Below are positions 1 through 6,746 of a stretch of 6,868 nucleotides of DNA, in pieces. Each line of letters opens with the position of its first letter. The first letter of the stretch is position 1. Made by a program: the position numbers and the translations under genes. This DNA is from Acidimicrobiia bacterium (GTDB lineage: Bacteria > Actinomycetota > Acidimicrobiia > Spongiisociales > ZC4RG35), in contig JAICND010000082.1 of NCBI GenBank assembly GCA_025929005.1, positions 1 through 6,868 on the forward strand, in the 5' to 3' direction. The notes below the pieces were generated by a model. The model worked only from the letters and a program-made list of their open reading frames with translations. It searched no databases and was not told the DNA's origin.

Positions 1-501
1 GGCGTGACCCCCCAGCTCCTCACGTTCATCGGTCTGTTGGTGACTCTGGGTGGCGGCGTGATGATCGGATTCGGCATGCTGGCGCCCGGCGCCGCTGTGG
101 CCCTGGTGGGCTCGGTGCTTGACGGTCTCGATGGGTCAGTAGCCCGCGCATCAGGAACCGATTCACCCCGCGGAGCGCTTCTCGATGCAGTGTCCGATCG
201 GGTCGGCGAAGTCGCCTGTTTTGCGGGGCTGGCGGTGGCGATGGCTGGCAGCTGGCGGGTTCTCCTTCTGATCGTGCTCTCGCTGGGTGGATCGATGCTG
301 GTTCCCTACCTGCGTGCCAAAGCCGAGGCCTTCGGGCTGGATGGCAGGGGCGGTCTCATGGGCCGGGCCGAGCGCGTGATCTTGTTCACGGTCGGGTTGA
401 TGATCGGCCAGGTTGAGCCGATGCTGTGGGTGATGGTGGTCGCTACCTGGTCAACCGTCGGTTGGCGGTTTTTTGAGACATATAGACAACTGACACCGTG
501 A
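1..501 (+). CDS. pgsA: Phosphatidylinositol-phosphate synthase, CDP-alcohol phosphatidyltransferase family (5' end cut off by the window)
   Basis: This integral membrane enzyme most likely transfers the phosphatidyl group from CDP-diacylglycerol to inositol 1-phosphate, the first step towards phosphatidylinositol and its mannosides. The full family signature DxxDGxxAR-x8-GxxxDxxxD is visible. Its four aspartates are encoded at 121-123, 130-132, 184-186 and 196-198; in this family they bind metal and the CDP-lipid. Hydrophobic stretches before and after the signature fit several membrane helices. The later segments YLRAKAEAFGL and GLMGRAERVILF resemble actinobacterial PIP synthases more than PGP synthases. 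The reading frame is open from base 1 and begins with GVTPQLLT, which matches the internal GVSPNxxT motif of the family. The GTG at position 4 is therefore probably an internal valine, and roughly 25-35 N-terminal residues lie upstream of the window. The stop overlaps the next start by 4 bases (GTGA). The family is certain; the inositol-phosphate substrate is inferred from those segments and the PatA/PimA-like neighbours. Confidence 0.85.
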   Translation, partial: GVTPQLLTFIGLLVTLGGGVMIGFGMLAPGAAVALVGSVLDGLDGSVARASGTDSPRGALLDAVSDRVGEVACFAGLAVAMAGSWRVLLLIVLSLGGSMLVPYLRAKAEAFGLDGRGGLMGRAERVILFTVGLMIGQVEPMLWVMVVATWSTVGWRFFETYRQLTP

Positions 502-1364
502 GGGACCGGTTGGTCTATCTCCTCGTAAGAGGAATGGTGGGTCTGTTCGGGCTGCTACCAGCCAGAGGAGCTCGGAAAGTTGGGGAATGGGGCGGCCTCG
601 TCTGGTATCTGGTTGGCGGTCGCCGCAAGCGAATGGTGCGCCGCCACATGAGGAGGGTGTTGGGCGGCGGGGTTGAGGTTGAGGCCGCGGTGCGCAATGT
701 CTTCACGTCCTATGGACGTTATTGGGCCGAGACATTCTGGGTGCGGCCCCGTCGTATTCCTGAACTCGATCGGGGCCTCACCATCGACGGTCTCGAACAT
801 CTGGCCGGGCCTGGTAGGTCCGGCACCGGGGCAGTGATCTCGCTTCCACATCTAGGCAATTGGGAGGCGGCGGCGTTGTCCGGAGCGCGGGCTGGAATCC
901 AAGTTGTGGCGGTGGCAGAAAAACTTGGCAACCCGCTCATAACCAGGTGGTTTACATCGTTACGGGAGGCGTTTGGGATCCGGGTGATCCTGAATACGAA
1001 GGGAGTGATGAGGCAGGCAGAGGCGGCGGTACGGGCCGGTGGGGCAGTCTGCCTGCTCGCCGACCGCGACCTCAGTGGCCGTGGAGTCAAGACCGAATTT
1101 TTTGGTGAGACGACCACCCTGCCGGCGGGGCCGGTCGCCCTTGCTTCGCGGACGGGAGCTCCGCTGATTTCCGCTGTCTGCTATTTCACCCCCACCGGTC
1201 ACCATCTTGTCCTCGGTCCTCCGATGGACATACCGGACGGACCCGAACGGCTCGAACAGGGCACCCGGGTCGTAGCGGCCCGTCTGGAAGCCGACATCAG
1301 ACAGGCGCCGGAGCAGTGGCATCTGCTGCAGCCGAACTGGCCATCGGACCAGACTGAGGAGTGA
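498..1364 (+). CDS. PatA-like phosphatidylinositol mannoside acyltransferase (HtrB/LpxL superfamily)
   Basis: A lysophospholipid acyltransferase-type enzyme of 288 residues, close to the usual ~300. By context it probably acylates a mannose of phosphatidylinositol mannosides on the cytoplasmic face of the membrane, using acyl-CoA. The catalytic HxxxxE motif is H118-LGNW-E123. Further family hallmarks are AEKL (E141), the SLREAFG segment (R156), LLADRDLSGRGVKTEFFGE at about 186-204, and the C-terminal PEQWHLLQPNW. Residues ~5-22 are hydrophobic and may anchor the protein. The GTG start at 498 overlaps the upstream stop. No good Shine-Dalgarno precedes it, so translational coupling is likely. 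An internal ATG at 534 has a purine-rich run directly abutting it, too close for a normal ribosome site, and starting there would remove half the hydrophobic N-terminus. Lipid A acyltransferases share the fold, but no LPS gene is nearby, and the PIP synthase/PimA flanks favour the PatA role. Confidence 0.85.
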   Translation: MRDRLVYLLVRGMVGLFGLLPARGARKVGEWGGLVWYLVGGRRKRMVRRHMRRVLGGGVEVEAAVRNVFTSYGRYWAETFWVRPRRIPELDRGLTIDGLEHLAGPGRSGTGAVISLPHLGNWEAAALSGARAGIQVVAVAEKLGNPLITRWFTSLREAFGIRVILNTKGVMRQAEAAVRAGGAVCLLADRDLSGRGVKTEFFGETTTLPAGPVALASRTGAPLISAVCYFTPTGHHLVLGPPMDIPDGPERLEQGTRVVAARLEADIRQAPEQWHLLQPNWPSDQTEE

Positions 1365-2389
1365 TGCGGGTCGCGGTGGTGTCGCCGTACGACCTGGGCA
1401 GGCCCGGGGGAGTGCAAAACCAGGTTCTGGAACTCGTGAAACAACTCAGATTGGCTGGACACGAAGCCTGGGCGGTGGGTCCGGGTGCTCCGAGCGGCGA
1501 AGGCATCGATATAGGACCCACCGTGGTCCTACCGGCCAACGGTTCCCGCGCCCCCATCTGTTTGTCGCCATCGGCTATCCGCCGGACCCGTGACGCGGTC
1601 GCCGAAGCTGATGTAGTCCACCTGCATGAGCCGTTGATGCCCTTGGTGGGTCCGGCGTTGCTGTCTCACGACACTCCCTTGGTTGCAACCGCTCATGCTG
1701 CCGCTCCTCGCTGGGTCCGCAGCGTGTACCGGATGACTCCCCGAAGGTGGTGGGCGGGCCGCGTGGTTACTGCAGTGTCGAGGGTGGCGGCGGCGGCACT
1801 CCCGATGACACCCATCATCATTCCCAACGGCCTCGACGTCTCCGCCTATCGCCCGGCCGCAGCGAAGAACCCCTATCGGGTGGCCTTCCTCGGAAGGAGC
1901 GAGCCGCGCAAGGGCCTACCCGTCCTATTGGCTGCCTGGCCTCGAATCCACGAGGTCTTCCCATCATCTGAGCTTGTGGTTCTGGGGGCGACAGGCGTCG
2001 ACGGCAACGGGATCACCTTCAAGGGCCGGGTGTACGACGAGGTAAAACGCCGCGAACTCGCCGGTTCGTCGATCTATGTGGCCCCCAACCTCGGGGGCGA
2101 GAGTTTTCTCATCACCCTGATCGAGGGGATGGCCGCAGGTTGTGCGGCAGTGGCCACAGATCTCCCGGCCTTTCGAGACGTGGCGGGTGAAGCCGCCGCC
2201 TTTTTCGAGGGCGGGAGCCATGACGCCCTGGCGACGGCTGTCATAAGACTCATGGCTGAACCCGCTGAACGGCATCGATTGACAGCTGCAGCCAGCGCAC
2301 GGGTGGCCCGCTATGACTGGTCGGTAGTCATGCCCCAGTACCTGGCGGCCTATGAAGCGGCGATCGGTGGTCATCGGGGTCACGGGTAG
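1364..2389 (+). CDS. pimA: PimA-like phosphatidylinositol alpha-mannosyltransferase (GT4 family)
   Basis: A GT-B fold glycosyltransferase of 341 residues that likely moves mannose from GDP-mannose to phosphatidylinositol, the first committed PIM step. The start is placed at ATG 1364 because MRVAVVSPYDLGRPGGVQ aligns with the N-terminus of mycobacterial PimA. GTG 1361 would add one residue. GAGGAG at 1356-1361 lies very close, and TGATG overlaps the upstream stop, so coupling is expected. Visible features are the glycine loop GGVQ (15-18), HLHEP (86-90), H111 (at the position of the PimA acceptor-site histidine), GRSEPRKG (177-184, with nucleotide-binding R178 and K183), GGESFLITLIE with the Ex7E pair E246/E254, and the C-terminal YDWSVV. 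It is shorter than mycobacterial PimA (about 375-385 residues). Part of the loss lies between VLGA and FKGRV, and the tail is also shorter. The GT4 call is firm; the exact acceptor is inferred from neighbours and residue matches. Confidence 0.8.
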   Translation: MRVAVVSPYDLGRPGGVQNQVLELVKQLRLAGHEAWAVGPGAPSGEGIDIGPTVVLPANGSRAPICLSPSAIRRTRDAVAEADVVHLHEPLMPLVGPALLSHDTPLVATAHAAAPRWVRSVYRMTPRRWWAGRVVTAVSRVAAAALPMTPIIIPNGLDVSAYRPAAAKNPYRVAFLGRSEPRKGLPVLLAAWPRIHEVFPSSELVVLGATGVDGNGITFKGRVYDEVKRRELAGSSIYVAPNLGGESFLITLIEGMAAGCAAVATDLPAFRDVAGEAAAFFEGGSHDALATAVIRLMAEPAERHRLTAAASARVARYDWSVVMPQYLAAYEAAIGGHRGHG

Positions 2390-2405
2390 CATTCCCTGAC
2401 AGATC

Positions 2406-2411
2406 AAGGAG
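2406..2411 (+). promoter_or_regulatory. Ribosome binding site of pdxS
   Basis: AAGGAG ends 5 bases before GTG 2417 and fixes this GTG as the start. It lies in the 27-base gap after the pimA-like gene, in which I see no convincing terminator or promoter, so read-through from upstream is likely. Confidence 0.8.
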
Positions 2412-2416
2412 CGCAG

Positions 2417-3298
2417 GTGGAACGAGGCACCGACCGGGTCAAAAGAGGTCTCGCAGAGATGCTGAAGGGCGGTGTGATCATGGACGTGGTCACCGCCGAT
2501 CAGGCCCGGATCGCCGAAGAAGCGGGTGCAGTGGCGGTCATGGCGCTGGAGCGGGTGCCGGCCGACATTCGCAAGGCCGGGGGAGTAGCCCGGATGGCCG
2601 ACCCGGCCAAGGTCGAGGAGATTCAGCAGGCCGTGACCATACCCGTCATGGCCAAATGCCGAATCGGTCACTTTGCTGAGGCCCGGGTCTTAGCCGCCCT
2701 CGGCGTCGACTACATCGATGAGTCCGAGGTTCTCACCCCCGCCGATAACGAACACCACATCGATAAGTGGGCATTTACGACACCGTTTGTATGCGGGGCG
2801 CGCAACCTTGGAGAGGCTCTCCGCAGGATCGGCGAGGGAGCCGCCATGATCCGCACCAAGGGGGAGGCCGGCACCGGCAATGTGGTCGAGGCCGTTACCC
2901 ACATGCGCAGTGTTACCAACGAACTTCGGCGTTTGACCCAACTGGGCGAGGAGCAGCTCATGTCAGCCGCCCGCGATCTGGGAGCGCCCTACGAGTTGGT
3001 CCGCGAGTTGCATCAAACCGGGAGGCTGCCAGTCGTCAACTTCGCCGCCGGCGGCATCGCTACCCCCGCCGACGCCGCCCTGATGATGGCTCTGGGTGTT
3101 GATGGCGTTTTCGTGGGCTCCGGGATCTTCAAGAGTTCCGACCCTCCCGGCTACGCCCGCGCCATAGTCGAGGCGACGACCTTCTGGAACGACCCCGAGG
3201 TTGTGGCCAAGGTCTCCCGGGGCCTCGGCGAGGCAATGCCAGGCCTCGAGATCGACAAGATCCCACCCGCCGAGAAGCTGGCGGAGCGGGGCTGGTGA
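2417..3298 (+). CDS. pdxS: Pyridoxal 5'-phosphate synthase, lyase/synthase subunit PdxS
   Basis: This is the synthase subunit of the DXP-independent vitamin B6 pathway. It condenses ribose 5-phosphate, glyceraldehyde 3-phosphate and ammonia supplied by PdxT into PLP; family members form a cytosolic dodecamer decorated with PdxT. The protein has 293 residues, one fewer than Bacillus subtilis PdxS, and can be aligned along its whole length. The (beta/alpha)8 barrel hallmarks are all present: GGVIMDV with D23, AVMALERVPADIR (39-52), the first Schiff-base lysine K80 in VMAKCRIGH, DYIDESEVLTPAD (98-110), the second lysine K148 in IRTKGEAGTGN, and the phosphate-binding VNFAAGGIATPADAALM and GVFVGSGIF. 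The C-terminus ends LAERGW, as in many homologues. GTG is the start, set by AAGGAG five bases upstream. pdxT follows after 4 bases, so the two subunits are almost certainly co-translated. No catalytic residue is missing. Confidence 0.98.
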   Translation: MERGTDRVKRGLAEMLKGGVIMDVVTADQARIAEEAGAVAVMALERVPADIRKAGGVARMADPAKVEEIQQAVTIPVMAKCRIGHFAEARVLAALGVDYIDESEVLTPADNEHHIDKWAFTTPFVCGARNLGEALRRIGEGAAMIRTKGEAGTGNVVEAVTHMRSVTNELRRLTQLGEEQLMSAARDLGAPYELVRELHQTGRLPVVNFAAGGIATPADAALMMALGVDGVFVGSGIFKSSDPPGYARAIVEATTFWNDPEVVAKVSRGLGEAMPGLEIDKIPPAEKLAERGW

Positions 3299-3302
3299 GC
3301 CC

Positions 3303-3866
3303 ATGCCCACAGTGGGGGTCCTGGCTCTTCAAGGTGACTTCCGCGAACACCTGAATGTCCTGACGGGGCTCGGCTGTGATACTCGATCTGTCCGGACCAT
3401 CCAAGAACTCGATCAGGTCGAAGCGCTGATTATCCCCGGAGGCGAGTCGACGACCATCGGCAAATTCGTAGTTCGGTTCGGATTGCTTGAGCCCCTGCGA
3501 ACTCGCATCGAGAACGGTATGCCGGCTTATGGCACCTGTGCCGGGATGATTTTCATGGCAGCTGCGGTCACCGAAGGGCACCAACCGTTGCTCGGTAGCC
3601 TTGACGTCGTCGTGGAGCGGAACGCCTTCGGTCGACAGAACGACTCGTTCGAAGCCGACCTCGACATTGCCGGCTTCGACCGCCCGTTTCCAGGTGTCTT
3701 CATTAGAGCACCCTGGGTCACCAAGGCAGGCGCCGGAGTCGACGTGTTAGCAACAATCGAGGGGCATCCCGTGATGGTGCGTCAGGGGCGGATATTGGCG
3801 TCGTCTTTTCACCCCGAACTGACCAACGACGACCGTATTCATCGCATGTTCATTGAATCGATTTGA
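3303..3866 (+). CDS. pdxT: Pyridoxal 5'-phosphate synthase, glutaminase subunit PdxT
   Basis: A class I glutamine amidotransferase of 187 residues that hydrolyses glutamine and channels ammonia into the PdxS barrel. The triad is C79 (in YGTCAGM), H170 and E172 (in SFHPEL), the same numbering as in Bacillus subtilis PdxT. The oxyanion loop PGGEST is at 45-50, and the RNAFGRQNDSFE and FIRAP segments are typical. The open frame continues upstream into pdxS, but ATG 3303 is chosen because MPTVGVLALQGDFREH matches the family N-terminus and leaves a 4-base gap after the pdxS stop. The only nearby Shine-Dalgarno-like bases (GGTGAG, 3294-3299) overlap that stop, so translation probably depends on coupling to pdxS. 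The last codons and the following gap are AT-richer than the rest of the gene. Confidence 0.97.
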   Translation: MPTVGVLALQGDFREHLNVLTGLGCDTRSVRTIQELDQVEALIIPGGESTTIGKFVVRFGLLEPLRTRIENGMPAYGTCAGMIFMAAAVTEGHQPLLGSLDVVVERNAFGRQNDSFEADLDIAGFDRPFPGVFIRAPWVTKAGAGVDVLATIEGHPVMVRQGRILASSFHPELTNDDRIHRMFIESI

Positions 3867-3884
3867 ACTCGAACTGATTTGATT

Positions 3885-3889
3885 AGGGG
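3885..3889 (+). promoter_or_regulatory. Ribosome binding site of yebC
   Basis: AGGGG lies 8 bases before ATG 3898, in a 31-base gap after pdxT. It supports ATG 3898 as an independently initiated start, unlike the coupled starts upstream. Confidence 0.65.
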
Positions 3890-3897
3890 TCTCAAAG

Positions 3898-4641
3898 ATG
3901 TCCGGACATTCCAAGTGGGCGACGATCAAGCGGAAGAAGGGAGCCAACGACGCCAAACGAGGCAAGTTGTTCGCCAAGCTCATTCGTGCCATCGAAGTGG
4001 CGGCGCGGACAGGTGGTGGTGATCGCAACGCCAACCCCAACCTGGCTGCAGCCGTCGCCAAGGCCCGGGCCAATGCGGTGCCGATGGACAACATCGATCG
4101 GGCCATCAACCGTGCCGTGGGGGGAGCCGACACAGCCACCTACGACGAGATCTGGTACGAGGGTTACGCCGCCGGGGGAGTGGCCACCTTCGTGCAGGTG
4201 CTCACCGACAACCGCAATCGGGCTGCTTCCGAGGTGCGATCCACATTCAGTCGAAACCATGGAAACCTCGGTGAGCCCGGTTCGGTGGGTTACCTCTTTC
4301 AGAGCAAGGGGTTCATCGAGGTGGAAGGAGACGAAGATGAAGTCCTGGCAGTGGCACTCGAGGCTGGCGCCGAGGACGTGCGACCCGGAGATGGTCTCTT
4401 CGAAGTGATCACCGCCCCGACTGACCTCATAAGGGTGCAACGGGCACTCGAGGCCAGCGGGCTGACGGTTCAGAACGCGGAGCTGACGAAACTCCCCAAA
4501 TCCACGGTGCCGGTCGACTCGACCTCGGCGGGGAAAGTGCTCCGGCTGGTCGATGCCCTCGAGGACCTGGATGATGTTCAGGCCGTTTATGCCAACTACG
4601 AGATGTCGGACGAGCTGCTGTCAGAACTAGCCGGCGATTGA
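3898..4641 (+). CDS. yebC: YebC/PmpR family protein (TACO1-like)
   Basis: A 247-residue member of the widely conserved YebC/TACO1 family. Members have been described as DNA-binding transcriptional regulators (PmpR-type) and, more recently, as ribosome-associated factors that help translation through difficult stretches such as polyproline. Which role applies here cannot be read from the sequence. The N-terminal signature SGHSKW (2-7), followed by DAKRGKLFAKLIR (18-30), opens the basic first domain. WYEGYAAGGVA (86-96) and LTDNRNR (102-108) mark the central domains, with GNLGEPGSVGYLF at 122-134 and the C-terminal LEDLDDVQAVYANYEM (221-236). Length is normal for the family. The gene sits directly before ruvC, as in many bacteria, with a 29-base gap, so co-transcription with ruvCAB is likely. 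The neighbourhood alone does not show a repair function. Confidence 0.96.
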   Translation: MSGHSKWATIKRKKGANDAKRGKLFAKLIRAIEVAARTGGGDRNANPNLAAAVAKARANAVPMDNIDRAINRAVGGADTATYDEIWYEGYAAGGVATFVQVLTDNRNRAASEVRSTFSRNHGNLGEPGSVGYLFQSKGFIEVEGDEDEVLAVALEAGAEDVRPGDGLFEVITAPTDLIRVQRALEASGLTVQNAELTKLPKSTVPVDSTSAGKVLRLVDALEDLDDVQAVYANYEMSDELLSELAGD

Positions 4642-4670
4642 GGCCCGAGGCACGTTAAGGTGCCGTACAC

Positions 4671-5159
4671 ATGTTCGTCCTCGGCATCGACCCCGGACTG
4701 ACCACCACCGGATATGGCGTCGTCGGGAGGTTTCCTGCGCTCAAGCCGGTAGCCGCGGGCGTCATTCGCACCCGCGTGGAGGACACCATTGCGATGCGGT
4801 TGAGAGACCTGTATGACAGCCTTTTGAGCTTGATCCAGGAGCATCAACCTGAGGTGATGGCCATCGAGCAGGTCTTCACCAACGTCAACCGACAGACCGC
4901 CATCGCCGTGGGCCGGGCGGCCGGAGTGGCAATCCTCGCTGCAGCCCAGTCGGGGATCGCCGTCTTCGAGTACACGCCCACTGCTGTGAAGTCGGCGGTG
5001 ACGGGTGATGGGGCCGCCGGCAAGCAGGCCGTGCAGACCATGGTCGCTCGTCGTCTCAATCTCAAGGCTGCACCGCAACCCGCTGACGCCGCCGATGCTC
5101 TGGCGGTGGCCATCTGTCATCTGCAGTCGCTGCAGATTCCGGCCGGAGTCCTGAGATGA
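4671..5159 (+). CDS. ruvC: Holliday junction resolvase RuvC
   Basis: A crossover junction endodeoxyribonuclease of 162 residues, slightly shorter than the 173 of E. coli. As a dimer it nicks two symmetric strands of a Holliday junction during recombinational repair. The RNase H-like catalytic acids are present: D7 in LGIDPGL, E66 in AIEQVF, and D139 and D142 in PADAADALA, matching E. coli D7, E66, D138 and D141. FTNVNRQTAIAVGRAAGV (69-86) is the usual segment after the second acid. The start ATG 4671 is supported by AAGGTG at 4657-4662, 8 bases upstream, and by the family N-terminus. The last four bases overlap the ruvA start (ATGA), which couples the two genes. Confidence 0.97.
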   Translation: MFVLGIDPGLTTTGYGVVGRFPALKPVAAGVIRTRVEDTIAMRLRDLYDSLLSLIQEHQPEVMAIEQVFTNVNRQTAIAVGRAAGVAILAAAQSGIAVFEYTPTAVKSAVTGDGAAGKQAVQTMVARRLNLKAAPQPADAADALAVAICHLQSLQIPAGVLR

Positions 5160-5728
5160 TCGGACGCTTGCGTGGCACCCTGGTGGCACGGTCATCGGCG
5201 TCGATCGTCATTGACGTGTCGGGCGTCGGTTACGAGGTCATGGTGACGCCTCGGACGCAGGTCGAGTTGCCAGGACTCGGGGACGAGGTAGTGGTTCACA
5301 CCCATCTGCAGGGCCGGGAAGACGGCATCACCCTCTTTGGGTTCCCGAGCGAAGGCGACCGCGACCTATTCCGGGTCCTGCTGACCGCCAGCGGGGTCGG
5401 ACCCAAACTTGCCCTCGGGATCCTGGGAGCTTTGCCAGCCACCGAAATCCGACGGGCAGTGTCAATGGAGGATGTCGATGCTCTGACGGTGGCGCCCGGG
5501 GTTGGAAAGCGCTCGGCGCAGAAGTTGGTGCTGGAGTTGAAGCCGAGGATGGAGAACGTCGAAGCTACCGTGCTTGGTTCGACCTCGACGTCGTCGCAGG
5601 TTCGCCAGGCTCTCGAGACTCTCGGCTACACCCCGGCAGAGATCCGTGAGATCGCAACCTCACTGGACGTAGAGTCGCCAGTCCAGGTGCAGATCAAAGA
5701 AGCCCTGCGGCTGCTGGGCAGGAGGTGA
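5156..5728 (+). CDS. ruvA: Holliday junction branch migration protein RuvA
   Basis: A junction-recognition subunit of 190 residues. Tetramers hold the four-way junction in a square-planar form and dock RuvB rings. Domain I (about 1-63) is the OB fold starting MIGRLRGTL, with VIDVSGVGYEV at 18-28 and the acidic-pin residues E55 and D56 in GREDGITLFGF. Domain II carries two helix-hairpin-helix motifs, ASGVGPKLAL (78-87) and APGVGKRSA (113-121). A less conserved linker (about 133-145) leads to domain III, the RuvB-binding three-helix tail ending in KEALRLLGRR. All three domains are intact. The start overlaps the ruvC stop by 4 bases, with GGAG at 5145-5148 as ribosome site. ruvB follows after 4 bases. 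Confidence 0.97.
   Translation: MIGRLRGTLVARSSASIVIDVSGVGYEVMVTPRTQVELPGLGDEVVVHTHLQGREDGITLFGFPSEGDRDLFRVLLTASGVGPKLALGILGALPATEIRRAVSMEDVDALTVAPGVGKRSAQKLVLELKPRMENVEATVLGSTSTSSQVRQALETLGYTPAEIREIATSLDVESPVQVQIKEALRLLGRR
5721..5728 (+). promoter_or_regulatory. Strong ribosome binding site of ruvB, overlapping the ruvA stop
   Basis: GGAGGTGA is the best Shine-Dalgarno match I see in the window. Its last three bases are the ruvA stop codon, and it ends 4 bases before ATG 5733. A terminating ribosome on ruvA would be positioned to restart on ruvB. Confidence 0.8.
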
Positions 5729-5732
5729 GCAC

Positions 5733-6746
5733 ATGAGGGAAGACTCTCTGATCGATCCGGCCGATCAGGACGAGGACGATGTCACTCTCCGCCCGAAACG
5801 CCTCGATGAGTTCATCGGGCAGCACAACGTCAAAGAGAGGCTGCGGGTCTCGATCGAGGCTGCCCGCACGCAGGGACGGCCCCTCGACCATGTTCTCCTC
5901 TCGGGGCCACCCGGTCTCGGCAAGACCACGCTGGCCGGAATCATCGCCCAGGAGATGGGAGTGGACTTTCGGATCACTTCCGGCCCGGCCCTAGAGCGAC
6001 CGGGCGACCTCGCCTCGATCCTCTCCAATCTCGAGCACGCCAGTGTCTTCTTCATCGACGAGATCCATCGTCTGCCCCGGGCCATCGAAGAGGTCCTCTA
6101 TCCGGCCATGGAGGACTACCAACTCGACATCGTTTTGGGCAAGGGTCCGGCCGCACAGTCGATCAGGCTCGATTTGCCGCACTTCACCCTCGTCGGCGCC
6201 ACGACCCGCAAAGGCAAGGTGACGGCGCCTCTCCGTGACCGGTTCGGCATCGAAGATCGGCTCGATTACTACACCGAACCCGAATTGTTGGAGATCGTGA
6301 TTCGCTCAGCGAGGATTCTCGAGGCAAAGATCGACGACGATTCAGCCCGCCTTATTGCCGCCCGCAGTCGCGGCACGCCCCGCATCGCCAACCGGGTTCT
6401 GGCCCGGGTTCGTGACTATGCGATTGCTCGGTCCGATGGTCGAATCGATTTGACCACTGCCATCGAAGGCTTGGCGATGTTCGAAATCGACGAGCTCGGT
6501 CTCGACAAGCTGGACCGCGCCATCCTCGAAGCCGTGATTCACAAATTCGGTGGCGGGCCGGTCGGATTGTCGACACTGGCCATCGCTGTCGGCGAGGAAC
6601 CCGAGACGGTGGAGGACGCCTACGAGCCGTACTTGTTACAGATCGGTCTATTACACCGGACTCCGCGTGGCCGCATGGCGACCGAACTCGCCTATCGACA
6701 CCTCGGAGTGGCGTCGCCAAATCGGGCCCAAGGATCGTTGCTCTAA
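5733..6746 (+). CDS. ruvB: Holliday junction branch migration ATPase RuvB
   Basis: An AAA+ motor of 337 residues, normal for the family. Hexameric rings pump DNA through the RuvA-bound junction. The Walker A motif is GPPGLGKT (58-65, K64), and Walker B is FFIDEIHR (106-113, D109/E110). Sensor 1 is GATTR (155-159), the arginine finger is R170 in LRDRFG, and sensor 2 lies in RGTPRIANR (213-221, R217). The C-terminal winged-helix domain includes FGGGPVGLSTLA (272-283) and RTPRGRMAT (309-317). RKGKVTAPLRDRFG has lysines at 160 and 162, where homologues I remember carry small or hydrophobic residues (RAGxLTxPLRDRFG). This is odd, but the catalytic core is intact. The start at ATG 5733 is set by the strong GGAGGTGA upstream. 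The gene is the last recognisable one before the window edge. In related genomes the Sec genes yajC/secD often follow, but this cannot be seen here. Confidence 0.98.
   Translation: MREDSLIDPADQDEDDVTLRPKRLDEFIGQHNVKERLRVSIEAARTQGRPLDHVLLSGPPGLGKTTLAGIIAQEMGVDFRITSGPALERPGDLASILSNLEHASVFFIDEIHRLPRAIEEVLYPAMEDYQLDIVLGKGPAAQSIRLDLPHFTLVGATTRKGKVTAPLRDRFGIEDRLDYYTEPELLEIVIRSARILEAKIDDDSARLIAARSRGTPRIANRVLARVRDYAIARSDGRIDLTTAIEGLAMFEIDELGLDKLDRAILEAVIHKFGGGPVGLSTLAIAVGEEPETVEDAYEPYLLQIGLLHRTPRGRMATELAYRHLGVASPNRAQGSLL

Noticed and set aside
4..501. GTG at position 4 as a complete start of the phosphatidyltransferase gene
   Set aside because: The frame is open from base 1, and the first visible residues match an internal family motif (GVTPxxxT), so the gene is truncated by the window and not started there.
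1964..2671. Long minus-strand frame of 235 codons across the end of pimA and the start of pdxS
   Set aside because: It lies wholly antisense to two well-supported genes and their gap, shows no recognisable domain, and is expected from GC-rich codon bias.
4353..4456. Repeat GGCACTCGAGGC occurring twice in yebC
   Set aside because: Both copies encode ALEA in the conserved reading frame, so shared codon preference explains them better than a functional repeat.
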